A stretch of 64,000 nt of DNA from Larus michahellis (taxonomy: Eukaryota; Chordata; Aves; Charadriiformes; Laridae), in NCBI RefSeq assembly GCF_964199755.1, contig NC_133898.1:132046553-132110552 (forward strand). The letters are read 5' to 3'. Each line of letters begins with the position of its first letter. Positions within the stretch are counted from its first letter, which is position 1. The position numbers and the translations under genes were made by a program. The notes under the pieces were generated by a model. That model worked only from the letters and a program-made list of their open reading frames with translations, searched no databases and was not told the origin of the DNA. Shown in pieces: positions 22,655-36,200 of this stretch.

Positions 22655-24280
22655 TGACAGTTCAGTCTGTTTATTCACAGTTTGGAGGCAACTTGGGCAG
22701 GACATTCACTGCAGGGAGGAAGCAACAGGTGCCGAGTTGCCCCTTAGCCAGCGCAGGCCTGAGACAAACCCATCCAGCAGCAAATGAAAGATGCTGAGAA
22801 GCAGCCCACTTTTGCAAAGGAAAAATTCCTCTCCTTTCATGCTTTACTCGGGCAGCACCAATCCAGGGAATGCACCAGCTCATCCAGAAGGTCCCTGAGC
22901 GCAGAAATGGCCCAAGCAGCAATTCCAGCTGCAGCACTGGCCTGTTCGTGGTTCTGAACCCCCAGCCCGGAGCAGGGCCACGGGACCCCAGCCCAGCTGA
23001 TCCGGGGACCAAACCTGTTCAGGTCTGGACGCGTCACTGCAGAGATGCTGGACGGAGGGGCTCAAGCTCAGGGCCACCGGGACAGGGGCTCAAAGATGAC
23101 ACGAGACGCACCATCCGGGCTGGTGGGGCCAACTGAACTGCAGGGGCTCAGACAAAGAGCCCAGGACCAGGAGGGTGGCGTTCATCCTGGAAGAGGGAAG
23201 ACTTGCAGTGCCAAGGGCTCTCCCCTGAGACACAGGAACCCCAGGGCAGTTGGAGGAGGTTCATCAGGTGAGTGGCCGGCAAACCTCATCCCTGCTTCAC
23301 CGTGCTCCCCACCGCGCCCAGCAGAAGGCAAAGGCAGGGACGTCCGACCTTTCCATAGCCCAGGGAGTTCCCTCCTGAGGGGGAGCTGCAGCGCTGACAG
23401 GTCGAACGAGCTTTACACCATCCAGCACAGCAGGCAGCAGCCGCCTCTTCTCACACCTTGAAGAGAGCACGCAGACAGATGGGGTGCAGCAGGCAAGTCA
23501 TCTCAGGGGGGTGACCGGCACCCCTGGCCCTTCACAGACAAACTGTCCCCAGAGACGCGTCTCCTGCTCTGGGTGCAACAGCCCGTCCTCAGCCGAGCCA
23601 CCCCGGGGGAACGGGGAGGCGGCAGGCGCCGGTGCCCTGCGACCACACGGCAGAATTCAGCTGCTTCTCGTGAGCGGCAGACGCATCCCCTGCAGCGCCC
23701 CAAGACACCAGGGACTGACATTCTCCTCCCCACCCCACCTTCCTCACCTCCCACCTCCGGCAAAGAACCAAGGACCAAAAGTACAGCTATGTTTTCTGGC
23801 CTTTTAGTTTGAAAAAAGTATTGATTGAAAGTGTACAACAGAACGAGGTGTGGCAGCAGCACCACAGCCAGATTGTTTCACAAATAAAAACAGAAAGGGC
23901 CTTAAATAATCGGGTGCAGATTAAAAAAACCTCAACAGTGAAAAAAGTTCTTCCCTCTGAACAGAAATTCACAGGCACAGAAATGGCAACAACCACATGG
24001 AGACGATGGGGGGACATCCTCCTTCTAACCAGGGGGCTCTGTGCTCGCAGGCTGCCGGCTGCGGTGGCTCTGCCCTCGGCTCCCTCTTTGGAATGGTTAC
24101 AGATGAAGAGTGCGACATGCCCTCGCTAACCAGACCCGCCCCCCACCCCCCGACCAGGACACGGACAAACAAGGCCTCTGCTAAGGCTAAAAAAAGGACA
24201 AGACTTTGGAGTCTTGAGTTCAGCATGTTTAAGAAACGAGAGTCTGGTGAGCGCACAGCAAAGTCCCCGTGCGAGGCCCG
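22655..24280 (-). other. PPM1G: PPM1G 3' untranslated region (extent uncertain)
   Basis: Sequence downstream of the PPM1G stop on the minus strand. The part at 23.76-24.0 kb is AT-rich and looks like typical 3' UTR. The remainder to 22.65 kb is included because of the AATAAA at 22670-22675. No other gene is evident. Confidence 0.45.
22670..22675 (-). terminator. PPM1G: Candidate PPM1G poly(A) signal AATAAA (minus strand)
   Basis: The plus strand reads TTTATT, giving AATAAA on the minus strand. It is the clearest canonical signal I found downstream of the PPM1G stop and implies a 3' UTR of about 1.6 kb. A non-canonical site nearer the stop (about 23.8 kb, AT-rich) cannot be excluded. Confidence 0.45.
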
Positions 24281-27200
24281 CTATTCCAGCTTGGCCTTCT
24301 TGTTGTTGTCGCTGCCATTCTCTTCCGCTGGTGCTGCCGGCGCTGCCACGTCCTCCAGTTTCCGCTTCCCACTTTCGGCAGGTGGGTGTGTGTTACGGGG
24401 TTTGAAACTGATAATGATGCAGGTCATGTTGTCGCAGCCGGTGCCATCCCCTGAGGTGTCTGGAGCCAAGCACTGATCCAGCAGCTGAGGAGGGAGAGGA
24501 GAGGACCGTAGGGGTTAGCAGAGATCAGACAGCGCTTTGAACACCCTGGCACACGGGGCTCGCTCTAGCAGGGGATGGCGGCTGAGGGGCTGCCAGGCCA
24601 GGACAGCACGGGCTGGGCCCTAACGTTGTTCACAACCAGACAAGGGACACAGCCTCAGTCACCCTGGCCTTCTGAAAGCAGAAACTCCTTCGACTTGACA
24701 GCAACCTAGAGGTCAGAAACGCCGGTGAGGGTGCCAAAGGAACCGCGTCCCAACTCAGAGGTGTCTCTGCTCCTGTTGCAGCCAGCGTCTGCAGCTCAAG
24801 TGCTGCCAGATAACGCCAAGAGCTGAACAAACCGGTCTGATGGTGAGGGAGGGCAGTCAGGCACCGAGCTGGGATGCAGGAACTCTGCACACTGAAGGGA
24901 TGAGGCAGCTCTGGACCTTACCTCTTCTACGATGGAGGAGAGCGGCCTCAGGACTCCATTCTCATCCTTCTGGGTGATCTTGGACTGGATGAAATCCACC
25001 ACTTCCTGGCTGCTCATCACATTCCTGCGGAGAATGGAGCAGTCAGAAAGGCAAGCGAAGGGAGCAGTCATGCCACAGTGTCCCAAGAGAGCCACCCCGT
25101 GGCAGGGAGCTGATGGGAACAAAGTTGTGGGCAGCGAGGAACGGGAGGGTTCAGAGCTCAGCACACCTTCATGTCCCTCCCACCGAGAACAACTCCTCAG
25201 GGGCCCAACTTAAATCTCTGAGGACGTGGGGAAAGAAGGGCTGATTATCACACAGGGCTTTTGGGCTTCCTGAGGCCCATCTCCAGAGAAAGACCAGAGT
25301 AGTGAGGCCCAAGAGGCACAATGCTCCCTCACTACTCACCAGATTCCATCGCAGGCAATGACCATGAAGTCATGGTCATCATTTATTGTCAGCACTTTGA
25401 TGTCAGGCAAGGCGGAGATCATCTGCTCTTCTGGAGGCAGATTCTTGTTCCGCTTGTAGAAGTGATCACCTGCCGCAGAGAGGAGGATCGGTTGTTGCTG
25501 TGGCAGGGCGATGCTGCCTACCCCCAAACAGTGAGAAACACTGCCCTGCCGAAGGGCAACGCCAGCAGAATCAGAGCCAGTGCTCCCACAACCGGAGCAG
25601 ATCAGGCTGTGGGCACATCAGACAGGGAGATCTGCCACGTGTCCAAGGCATCAGCTTTGGCGAGCCCAACACGCTGTTACCAAACAATGAGAAAGAGGTG
25701 CCTTTGCCAGTTCAGCCTCTTTTCACCCCAAGCCCAGTGCCACTTTTGCCAGTCCTGGGGCCACACCAGGCCAACAGCACATGGCATCTGAGATCCTACA
25801 GGACTGTTCCTGAGATGAGCTATCCCATGTCTTGGAGCAGGATCTGCAGCTCACCCCAGCACCAGCTTGGCTTTGCTATGATAACACTAGATGCTCATTT
25901 TGCAGAAGCTCAGGCTGTCCAGGACCAGATATTTCAGTGCAATGTTCACATCACACCGCTGGGTTCAGGTCTTCCCAAACCCTCAGTAGCCAAAGCTCAC
26001 TGGAGAAAACTGATCCTCTGCTCTGACTAGCCGGCTTATCCGGAATTACATCCTAGGAAGGGACTTCTAGGGCCACCGCAAAATAGGAGGTGGAAACGTC
26101 AGTGTCTCCCTAGATAAGCAGACTCCTAGATTCTGTCCTAAATGTGTTTCTCTCTTTACCCTAGGATAATAATTTGAATGGTTTTGGTCTTTCTGCACAA
26201 GTACTCTCTCTCCACTCACGTCCTTCACTGCTGACACTTCCTTCCCTTCTCTGTGTACTTCACAGTATGTTTGCAGTGTTATTCACTACCCTTTCCTTAA
26301 TGCCTCCCAGCATCTCATCTGCTCAGACTGTGGCCATTGACTGGGCCAAGACCTCGTTTGGCTGCTAACAGACATGGCCACTCTCCTGAGCCATTAATTA
26401 CTCCAATTAAGGGACCAAAAGAGGAGTACTATCAGCAGTCAGGTGCTGCCAAAAGCACTGCAGCAAGGGGGATGGAGTTCGTGCAATTAAAAGGCAAGGC
26501 TGGCTCAGGAACAAATGAGCTCAAACTGGTATAAAGTTAGGTCCCCAGGAAGCAACACGCCAAGGTCCTTCAACAGCCTCCTAACAGGAAAAAATCCTGT
26601 TCAAAAGTCATCCGTCTGGTTTTGAGACAGTTTATACGAGGTGGTTTCTGACAACCCAGCTGTTAGCACAACAGCCGCGGAGGCTTCACACACCGTCCTG
26701 CGCTGGAGCCTGATGGGTGCTAGGTGTTGCTTTCCACTGACGTCTGACAGTTTCATGGCTGTTTTCTCTAACTAGACCGTAATCTCACCACATGAAATAT
26801 TGAATAGGTTCTACTCATCATGCAGTTAAAAACCATTCTTTAGGGTTAGAGGCTGGCAAGTGCTGGAAGCATGGGTGTCCTGAGCACAGCACCCTGCCGC
26901 CAGGCATGGCAGCATTCATCTGCGTCTTGCTCACCGATCGCCCTGGAGAGGTTGAGACCGCCGTTCACTCTCCCATCCATGGTGACCTTGCCACCAGCAT
27001 TCTTTATCCTGGCCAGCTCCACCTCATCCTCTGGCTTGTGGTCATACGACATGTCAACAGCTTTGCCACCTTCCGACACCACGCAGCGAGAGTCTCCAGC
27101 ATTAGCCACGATCAGCTGCTTGCCCCGGATCAGCGCCACGACAGCAGTTGTCCCACTGTCAGAGCCAGGCTGCAAGAGAGAAATGGTTTTGCTGAGACTC

Positions 27201-30200
27201 CTTTCTCTTGCTCCATATCAGGTCAATAAGGGAACGAGCACTAGCCACCAGCCGTGTCCCCAACCCCGAGGTGTGGCATCTCACCCCTTCTTCCCATAAG
27301 CACGCACAGAACAATGGAGAACAGCCCGACGGAAGCATGAAACAGCGGGAGTCTGTTCATTGGGAGGCAGGGTCAAGCAATACCTCCATTTCAGCTTCAC
27401 AAAGCATCAGTGGTTCAGGGCTCTCCAGCATTCAACATGTCCTGCTACACCCTCAGCTCTAACGTGTTGCTTCCAGCTGCAGCCCAGCTCAAGCAGAAGC
27501 CCCACTGCAAGCCAGGACATCTCTCCAAAGCGAGAAGGTTGGCTCCTTGGAAGCTGTAATCCCCTTTTCCTGACATCCTGGGTCCTTGGCCCATCTGCCA
27601 GCACTGCCACGGGCTGAGGAGCCACAGCCTTGGCCTGGCAAAGAGCAATGCTCTGCCCAGGAGCAGCAGCGCCCACAGAGCAGTCCTGCTGCTGTCCCAT
27701 ACTCTCATTCCACACCAACCCCCACCGCTGTTTCTACGCCCAGCAAACCCAGCAGGTGGGTCAGCCTCTTCCGATCTCAAGCTGCTGCCCAGGCTCACGC
27801 CCTATCCCTCAGCCTTTTGCATAAAGTCAGACTGTCAGCAGCTGTGTTCAGCTTCAGGAGGAAAAAAAAAAAAGGATGTTTTACCCCAATCTAAATGGAA
27901 ATAACTCCTTGCTGAGTCCCCCCCCGGGTGCCCTTGGCTCCACACTATGCTGCAGAACACAAGAACAGGGTGTGCACCTCCTCTTTCCCCTCCATGCCTG
28001 GTAACAACATTTCCTCCTCTTCATCCTCATCCTCCTCTGCTTCTTCAGTGTCATCTTCATCATCTTCATTCTCTGCCTCTTCACTACTGTAACCATCCTC
28101 ATCTTCACTGCATTCCTACAAGAAATGAGAGATACCACCAGGAGTCAACACAGGCCACTCGCACTGCCCTCCCCAGACAGCTGGTCCCTCCGTTCTGGGG
28201 ACAGATGATAAGTTGGCCCCAGCAGAGTGAGATGACCTGGTACATTTCCCCCACACCTGATGCCTACAATCAGAGCAGCTAGTTTCAGCTACCACAGTGA
28301 ATGGAGGGATGGCGCATGCAGCAAGACTGAGGGCTATCCATTATGGCCGCTGCACAGATGAGGGTATGTTTCCTTCAGGGTTATCTAAACAATCCCCGAC
28401 ACTCCCATGAGATGGTCTCAAAGTATCAGCCTGAAAACCCTACTCCTAGGACACACCTAGGATGAGCCAGAGGCTCGTAGCTCAAGTACCACAGTAAGCA
28501 ATGCATTCTGCCCAGCCAGAAGGCCACTCTGTCCCAGTGCTGTTTCCTACCTCACTGTCTTCCTCCTCTTCCTCAACCTCATCTGACTCATCCTCACTGT
28601 CCTCAAAAAATTTGGATTTGGTTGTGCGCTGGGGCTTTCCCGTAGAGGAGCAGGAGGGCCCGGCCTCCCCAGTAGAAGAGGTGACGGCCTCGTCACCTTT
28701 GCCTAGTTCAGGCTTCTGCAGAGCAGGACTGTTGCCTCCAGCGCTGGCTTTGTCTGAGGTGGAGGAAATACCCGTGATTTCTTCATCTGGCTTCCCATTC
28801 TTCCTCTCCTTGTGGTCGGTAAGCTCCCCTGGGTCAGCCTCTCCATTCATATTTGACTCCCCATCATGCTGCTTGCCTGTCCCCTCCGCAGCGTTCTCCC
28901 CAGCTGGAGCTAAAGACTTGTTTTTGAGGTTCTTGGTGCAGTTTTGTCCATAACGTGTGAGAAGCTCCTCGATGGTCATTGTAGCTTCTTCATGCAGAAG
29001 AGCAGCTTCCTCATTATCCACTGAAAACGGAAAGGGGAGGGGGGGATGAGGACAAAGAGGGTCAGAAAGCAGGACACATCACCGTAGCAGCAACTGGAGG
29101 TTGCTGTTGCAGACAGGTTTCAGCAGTGCTCAACAGGCTGGTCACCATCAGGCACAAACGCAACCAGACCTGCACCGTCCCGCAGCTCCCAGGCACTGCA
29201 GATGAACAATACACAAACGGCAGGAGAAAGGCTCCTAACCACAGCCGTTGCCTGCAGCCCGCCAGCTACCATGGTGCCTGTGGGCTCTGGTAGGCAGCAC
29301 AGAGCGTGTACATTAGCTGTAAGGTTGGAGTGTAAAAAGCCTCATATTTCGTCACTGCAGGCTCATCTGAAGCCGTGTGGGAAGCAGATAGACCACTTCC
29401 ATGTGCAGGTTTGTTCCTTAATACTGCAACCGGGAAGAAGAAGTTTTTGTTACAGCGGTTGCTCCGCGGGCCTTAAGCACTACGGGGATCCCAACCGGCT
29501 GTAGTCTGGACACTCACAAACAGAACAGCTTGAGGCAGTCAATGCAGTGTCTCCCAAGTGGGACAGAGGACAGAAAACAGGATGACTTTCCCTAAACTAT
29601 GAGCCAATGACCACCGTTTCCCTACTGACATCCCCTTGGTTGCCATTTTCTTTGTTAATTAAACCCAAAAGGAAAAGAAACATCCATATCCCAAATACTC
29701 TTGAAAGTACAGGACAGAAAGAAGAAAAACCCACCCACCCACACACTTTGTCAGCTGGAGAATGAGGACCAACAAATTCATCATTTTCAGACCAACACAC
29801 AGGGTTCATGGTGACAGTATTGCTTTACATTTGCTTCAAGGCTCGTCACAAGATATTCAGCCGAAAGCAGCACAGGATTCTACCCCGGGATTCACCTCCT
29901 AGCTGGCTTCATGGCCTGGCAACTACTTGCTGGTGGAAAAGCACACTTGCTTCTTTTGTGAGAAAAAGAATTGCTGAAGAGACCAGAATCTTCTTCAGTC
30001 TTATCTGCAGCTGGCATCTGCCACCAGCCTGGGAGAGCAAAGCAAGGGACATCACACTGTTTCACTTCACAACTTGTCCCACTTCCCAGCTCAGAGGTTT
30101 CTGACACATCCTATAACTCTGCACCCCATGGAGGAGGTCCTACGGAAAACTGTGACAGACTGGTTTGTTATTCATAGAATTAAGCTACCAAAAGAATTCT

Positions 30201-33200
30201 CCTAGCACCAGTCCAAAGCAATAAACAGTGCTGAGGGGTGGCAGTTTGACTCCAGCTGAAATTTAACGGAGAAATTTGGACAGAAAGCCTTCTGCTAAAG
30301 GAGACCTGGCCCAGCTGCTCTCAGTCCCTGTCCTGGAGTGTCAGTCTTGCCTATCCAGTGGTATCTGACTTACCATCATCTTCATCAGCAACTTTCTCCT
30401 TCTCATCTTCATCATCTTGGGGTCGCCCAGCCATCTGAGAGAGCTCTTTAATCACCTCTTCGGTGGTGAGCTTGGCATCTATGGCTAAGAAAGCATCTTC
30501 CAGGGCCTACGTATGAACACAGACATGAGAGTGTGCACAGTTTCATTTTCCTTACAGGATACTGCGTGTCATCCTGTGCAATCAAGTCTCTTCCAGAACC
30601 CACACCACGCAGAATTGCAGAATGGCTGAGGCTGGCAGGAACCTCTGGGGTGCATCTGATCCAACCCCATGCTCCAGCAGGGACACCCACAGCCAGTTGC
30701 CCAGGACCGTGTCCACACAACTTACGAATAGCTCCAAGGATGGAGACTCCATCACCTCCCTGGGCAACCTGTGCCAGTGCTCAGTCACCCTCACACTGGA
30801 AAAGTGTCTCCTGATGTTCAGAGGAAACCTCCTGTGGTCCATTTTATGCCTGTTGCCTCTGGTCCTGGCACTGGGCACCACTGGAAGTGCCTGGCTCCGT
30901 CCTCTTGGCATGGCCTCTCCAGGTATTTATACACATGGATTTAGTCCCTCTGAGCCTTCTCGGCTCCAGGCTGAGCAGCCCCAGCCCCCTCAGCCTTTCC
31001 TCATAGGAGGGATGCTCCAATAGCTTCAGCATCTTGGTGGCCCCTCGCTGGAGCACTGGACCCAGGACTCCAGGGTGGCCTCAGCAGTGCTGAGCAGAGG
31101 GGAAGGACTGTCACCTCCCTCGACTGGCAATGCTTTGCCTGAAGCAGCCCAGGATGCCCTTTGCCTCCTGTGCACAAGGGCCCATTGCTGGGTCATGGTC
31201 AGCCTGATGTCCACCAGGACCCCCGGGGCCTCTTCTGCTGAGCCGCTTTCCAACCGGGTGCCCCCCAGCAAGTACTGGTGCTGCAGGGCTGTTCCTCCCC
31301 AGGGCAGCGCTTTGCACTTTCCCTCACTGAACTTCACGGGGTCCCCATCACCCCATTTCTCCAGCCCATCCAGACCCCTCTGCAGGACAGAACAGCTCGA
31401 CCCTCTGCGGTACGGCTGCTCCCCCCGGCCCGGTGTCACCCACAGACTCACTGAGGGTAGGCCCTGCCCTGTCCTCCAGATCGTTAATGAAGATGTTAAA
31501 TGAGACTGGACCCAGTATTGAACCCTGGGGTACACTGGTTGTTACTGGATTCCAACTGGACGTTGTGGCACTGATCACCCCGCTCTGGGCCTGGCCACGC
31601 AGCCAGTTTTCCATGCACCTCACTGTGCTCACCCGGCCCACGCTTCCACAGCTTCTCCAGGAGGATCTATGGGACACCGAGTCACAAGCCTTGCTGGACC
31701 CCACAGGGGGCTGGGGACAGGAGAGCATTCAAAGCCACTGTGAGGAATGGCTCAGCACGCAGGCTCCTCTACTCAGCAGACAGGCTGATTGCAGCCAGCA
31801 AACACAGCCAGCATGGGATCAGCAAAGCACGATACTTGGGTGTTTCAGCCTAGAGCAAGAGCTAAAACCTGACTGAAGTTTGCTTTGCAGGCTCTCCTCA
31901 GCCTAGATGTAAATGGAAGCTCTGGAGGGGCTGCCTCCCCGCCGCCCACATGCTACAGACCCCAGCACGAACCCACGGGACACCCGGTGTCAGACCAGGC
32001 ACTAGTACCGTGAGGGAGGATTACAGCAGAGGGATCACTTGGTGGAAGCAAGACACAAACTAACCTCCCACCTCCGACAAAAGCCACCCTCACCCCTCAA
32101 AAAACAACCCATCAAAATCACTCAAAGAACCAGCCCACAGCTTTGACTGGAATGAGTCTGAAAATTAAAAAAAAAAACAGGCAAAAAAAGAAAGCTGGAA
32201 AATATAATATTTATCTTTGAAAATACAATCAACACCTGGTGTACGCTCCTAGAAACAAGGAAGGGAAATTAAAATGGAAGACATGGCAGATAGACCTTGG
32301 AGGGATGGGGCCTGGCACGTAAGTGTTGGGTACCCAAAGCCCTAAACAAGGGCTTTCCTCTGCATCGGTGCTCACTTGTTCGAGGGCAGAGCTCGATTCT
32401 TACCTTTTGCAATTTGCCTTCCTTGTAGGCCTTCTGGTCTTTGATTATCTCAGGGAGATACTTGGCACAGTACAGGGCAACTTCTTCTCCTGAAAGTGAG
32501 CAGAAACCATTTAGAGACGCTGGTCCTCCAAGAAGCAAAACGCACTCCTGAGCAACTGAATTCCTGAGGCACAAACCAGAAGCACCCCAGACACGGAAAA
32601 GTCACACAGGAACAGACTGCCGGGGATCTCTCAAACCTCCTGGCAGGCTGCGTCTCCAGAACAGCAGGACTTGCTGGTGACCCCTGGCAAACCTCAGTGA
32701 GCTCTTACCCATCAGGTTTGGGCAACGCTATAAGCTTCCTGAAAGGGAGCTTAGGCCCATTTTGGCACTTAGGTCAACTGCTTAGGCCCATCCTACCTAG
32801 GAAGCTCTATTTTCATGTGTAAAGGCAGGTATAAACAACAAGCAGGGAAAAAGGGAAGCTTTTGGTCAATGTAAGCTCTTTCTCAGAGCGTTACCAACAC
32901 ATGATGAGCAGCACAAAAACCGTTATGTATTCTAGAGCGTGTTCTAGACCAACGAAAATACGATGCCACAGCCTTGAGCTAAGCCTTTCAGAAAGATGGG
33001 GGTCCTGATTGTCAGAGCAGTCATCTTGGTAAGGAAGGGGTGCGTGTGTGCACAGCACAAGCAAAGGGTGGCCAGAACACCTGGCTGCTGAGAGCAGAGA
33101 GGATGACTGGGACCGACAGTCAACAACACGCACGAAGCACCCACTCCCAGAGCAGCTGAACACTCCAGCAGCTCAGTAATTAATACAAGTATGCAACAGA

Positions 33201-36200
33201 GCACCAGAGACATTCTTTGTGATCATGAAGGTGCTATGAAGAGAGGAAGATTAAACAGTGAAGGACTGTGAACTTCTGTAGTTCATCCTGGCAAGGGGGA
33301 CCAGAAAGAATAGCGTGACTTGCAAGAGATCAATCTAGTAATTTAGGGTTTTATGAGAGAGGCAAAGAACCTCATAGCAACCTGGCTCACAGGTCACGAG
33401 AAAGAAAAATTAGAGCTAGAAACTAAGAAACAAACTTGATTTCCCTGCTAGCACATCCCAGCTTCCCTCCCGTTCCTCAGCCGAGCAGAGGCCCTGCAGG
33501 ACGAGCAGTAATGCACACGGGAGCAAAGCTCCATCAGGGAACGGGGAGCAGGGCAATCGAGGGGGAAGCGTGAGAAGGGTGGGAAGCAGGTAGCCGTCAG
33601 TTGAGCAAAGGGAGAGGCAGAGGAACACACTGGGAAGCGAAAAGGTGGTGAGATTTGAGAGAAAGAAAGAAACAGCAGACAAGGGATTTTTCAAATGTGC
33701 CTGCAGAGAAGGGATCAAGTGGCCATTGACAAAGAACAGAAACCTTGCAAAACATTTCTGTTAAAATAGCACTGCAAAAAGTTCAATACTGCGGCTCTAG
33801 ACAACAAAGAGACTGAGCTCTGTTCTGACCGTGCTCTTAAAAATGCGGAGTGGGAGGAAGAGGGGAGAAAAAAAAAAAAAAAAAAAGGAAGATCACAGAA
33901 AAATAAGTGATCTAAGAGAGAAATAGGAGTGACCCTAGCATTTTAATAAGAACTTGAAAGGGAACATGGCATGGTCTCCCACAGCATCCTCATAGGGAAG
34001 CTTAGGAAAAGTGGGCTTGATGAATGGACAGTAAGGTGGCTAGACTGGTTGAAAGACAGAGCTCAGAGGGTGGTGATTAAGGGCACAGAGTCTCACTGGA
34101 GGTCAGTGACGAGTGGTGCTCCCCAGGGGTCAGTACTGGGTCCAGTCCTCTTCAATATATTCATCAATGACCTGGATGAGGGGACAGAGTGCACCCTCAG
34201 CGAGTTTGCCGATGACACAAAGCTGGGGGGGGTGGCTGACACACCAGGAGGCTGTGCCGCCATCCAGAGAGACTTGGACAGGTTGGAGAGTTGGGCAGAG
34301 AGGAACCTTATGAAATTCAACAAGGGTGAGTGTAGGGTGCTGCACCTGGGGAGGAATAACCCCCTGCACCAGGACAGGTTGGGGGCTGACCTGCTGGAGA
34401 GCAGCTCGGTGGAAAGAGACCTAGGAGTCCTGGGGGACAAGGGGATGCCCATAAGCCAGCAATGTGCCCTTGTGGCCAAGAAGGCCAATGGCATCCTAGG
34501 GGGCATCAAGAAGAGTGTGGCCAGCAGGTGGAGGGAGGTCATCCTCCCCCTCTACTCTGCCTTGGTGAGGCCACATCTGGAGCACTGTGTCCAGTTCTGG
34601 GCTCCCCGGTTCAAGAGGGACAGGGAACTGCTGGAGAGGGGACAGCAAAGGGCTACCAAGATGATGAGGGGACTGGAACATCTCTCTGATGAAGAAAGGC
34701 TGACAGATTTGGGTCTCTTCAGTCTGGAAAAAAGACAGCTGAGGGGGGACCTTATCAACACTTATAAATACTGAAAGGGTGGGTGTCAGGAGGATGGGGC
34801 CAGGCTCTTTTCAGTGGTGCCCGGAGACAGGACAAGAGGTAATGGGCACAAACTTGAGCATAGGACAAGGAGGAACTTCTTTCCTGTGAGGGTGGCAGAA
34901 CCCTGGCACAGGCTGCCCAGAGAGGTGGGGGAGTCTCCGTCTCTGGAGACATTTCAACCCCGCCTGGACGCGTTCCTGTGCCACCTGCTCTGGGTGACCG
35001 TGCTCTGGCAGGGGGTTGGACGGGATGGTCTCCAGAGGTCCCTTCCAACCCTATGGTTCTATGATTCTATGAATACCAAGGTGAACTGACAATCACAGAA
35101 AACAGGCAGAAAAACAAAAGACTGGTTGGCCCTTGGAGAATCTCAAATGAAGAGGTCTGACAATTAATGTCTGTTGACATGGGCTTACGGAAGCAGATCT
35201 CGCCAATCCAACTCAACATCTGCTCCTAAAGATACTATGATTTTGCCTGATTAAATATGGTGATGTAACAGATTTAGGTAAGGTATATAAGTTGCATATT
35301 ATATATAATTTACATATACATGTATGTATATGTCATCACTTTGCTTAAAAAGTTAAACTTTCAAGATGGCACTTGCTAAATAGATTAAAGAACTGCCAAC
35401 TACCAGTCACGAGATGAAACTGAACAAAGAATCACAGGGGAAGATGTGTTTATATGCAGTCTTGAAGGACTGTCTCCAGATGGTATGGTAACGTTTTTAT
35501 CGAAGAGCCAAAATAAAAAAAAATTTCTATGAGAAAATTATAGACAGAGTGAATAATGACAGTCTCCAGATCACTGGATGAGCTGGGGGGAGTGAGCAGG
35601 GGCTGCTCGGAGAAGTATGGTCATCAAGGAACATGTGTGCGGAGTCCTGGGCCATGTCAGAAAATGACCCAGGGGATCCAAACACTCTGTAAAGATGGTC
35701 CTGCAACAGAGTCCAGGAGCACACTATGTGCATCCTTTTATTTAGGCTGCTTTTACTTAGAGCGTTAACTTAGGAGGCCATAAAACAGCGGCCCTGAACT
35801 TGCAGAGAACACCAGCAGCTGTGATGTCCTCGCGTGTACGACACGGATGAAGTGGACCAGCCTGGCCCAAAGACACCGGGGCGGTTTGGTGCAGGGACAC
35901 GGGGCTCCGCCATGGGCAGGGCTGTTCCCGGTGTCCAGACACAGGGCTCCACCACAGGCAGGGCTGTTCCCAGTGTTTGGATGCAGGGCTCCACCGCGGG
36001 CAGGGCTGTTCCCAGGATTCCAGGACTTGGCTGGCACCCTGGTCGAGACCCAGATGCCATGGCGACACACTCCCATGTAAAGGCTCGACCAGCAAGCAAG
36101 GTGGTGCACTGAGCATGCCTCAGCAGTCCAAGAAAAAGAAAGACTAGGAAAACTGCAGGAATATCTCATCCCAAATCAGGAACAGGCCCAGGAGGCTGCT

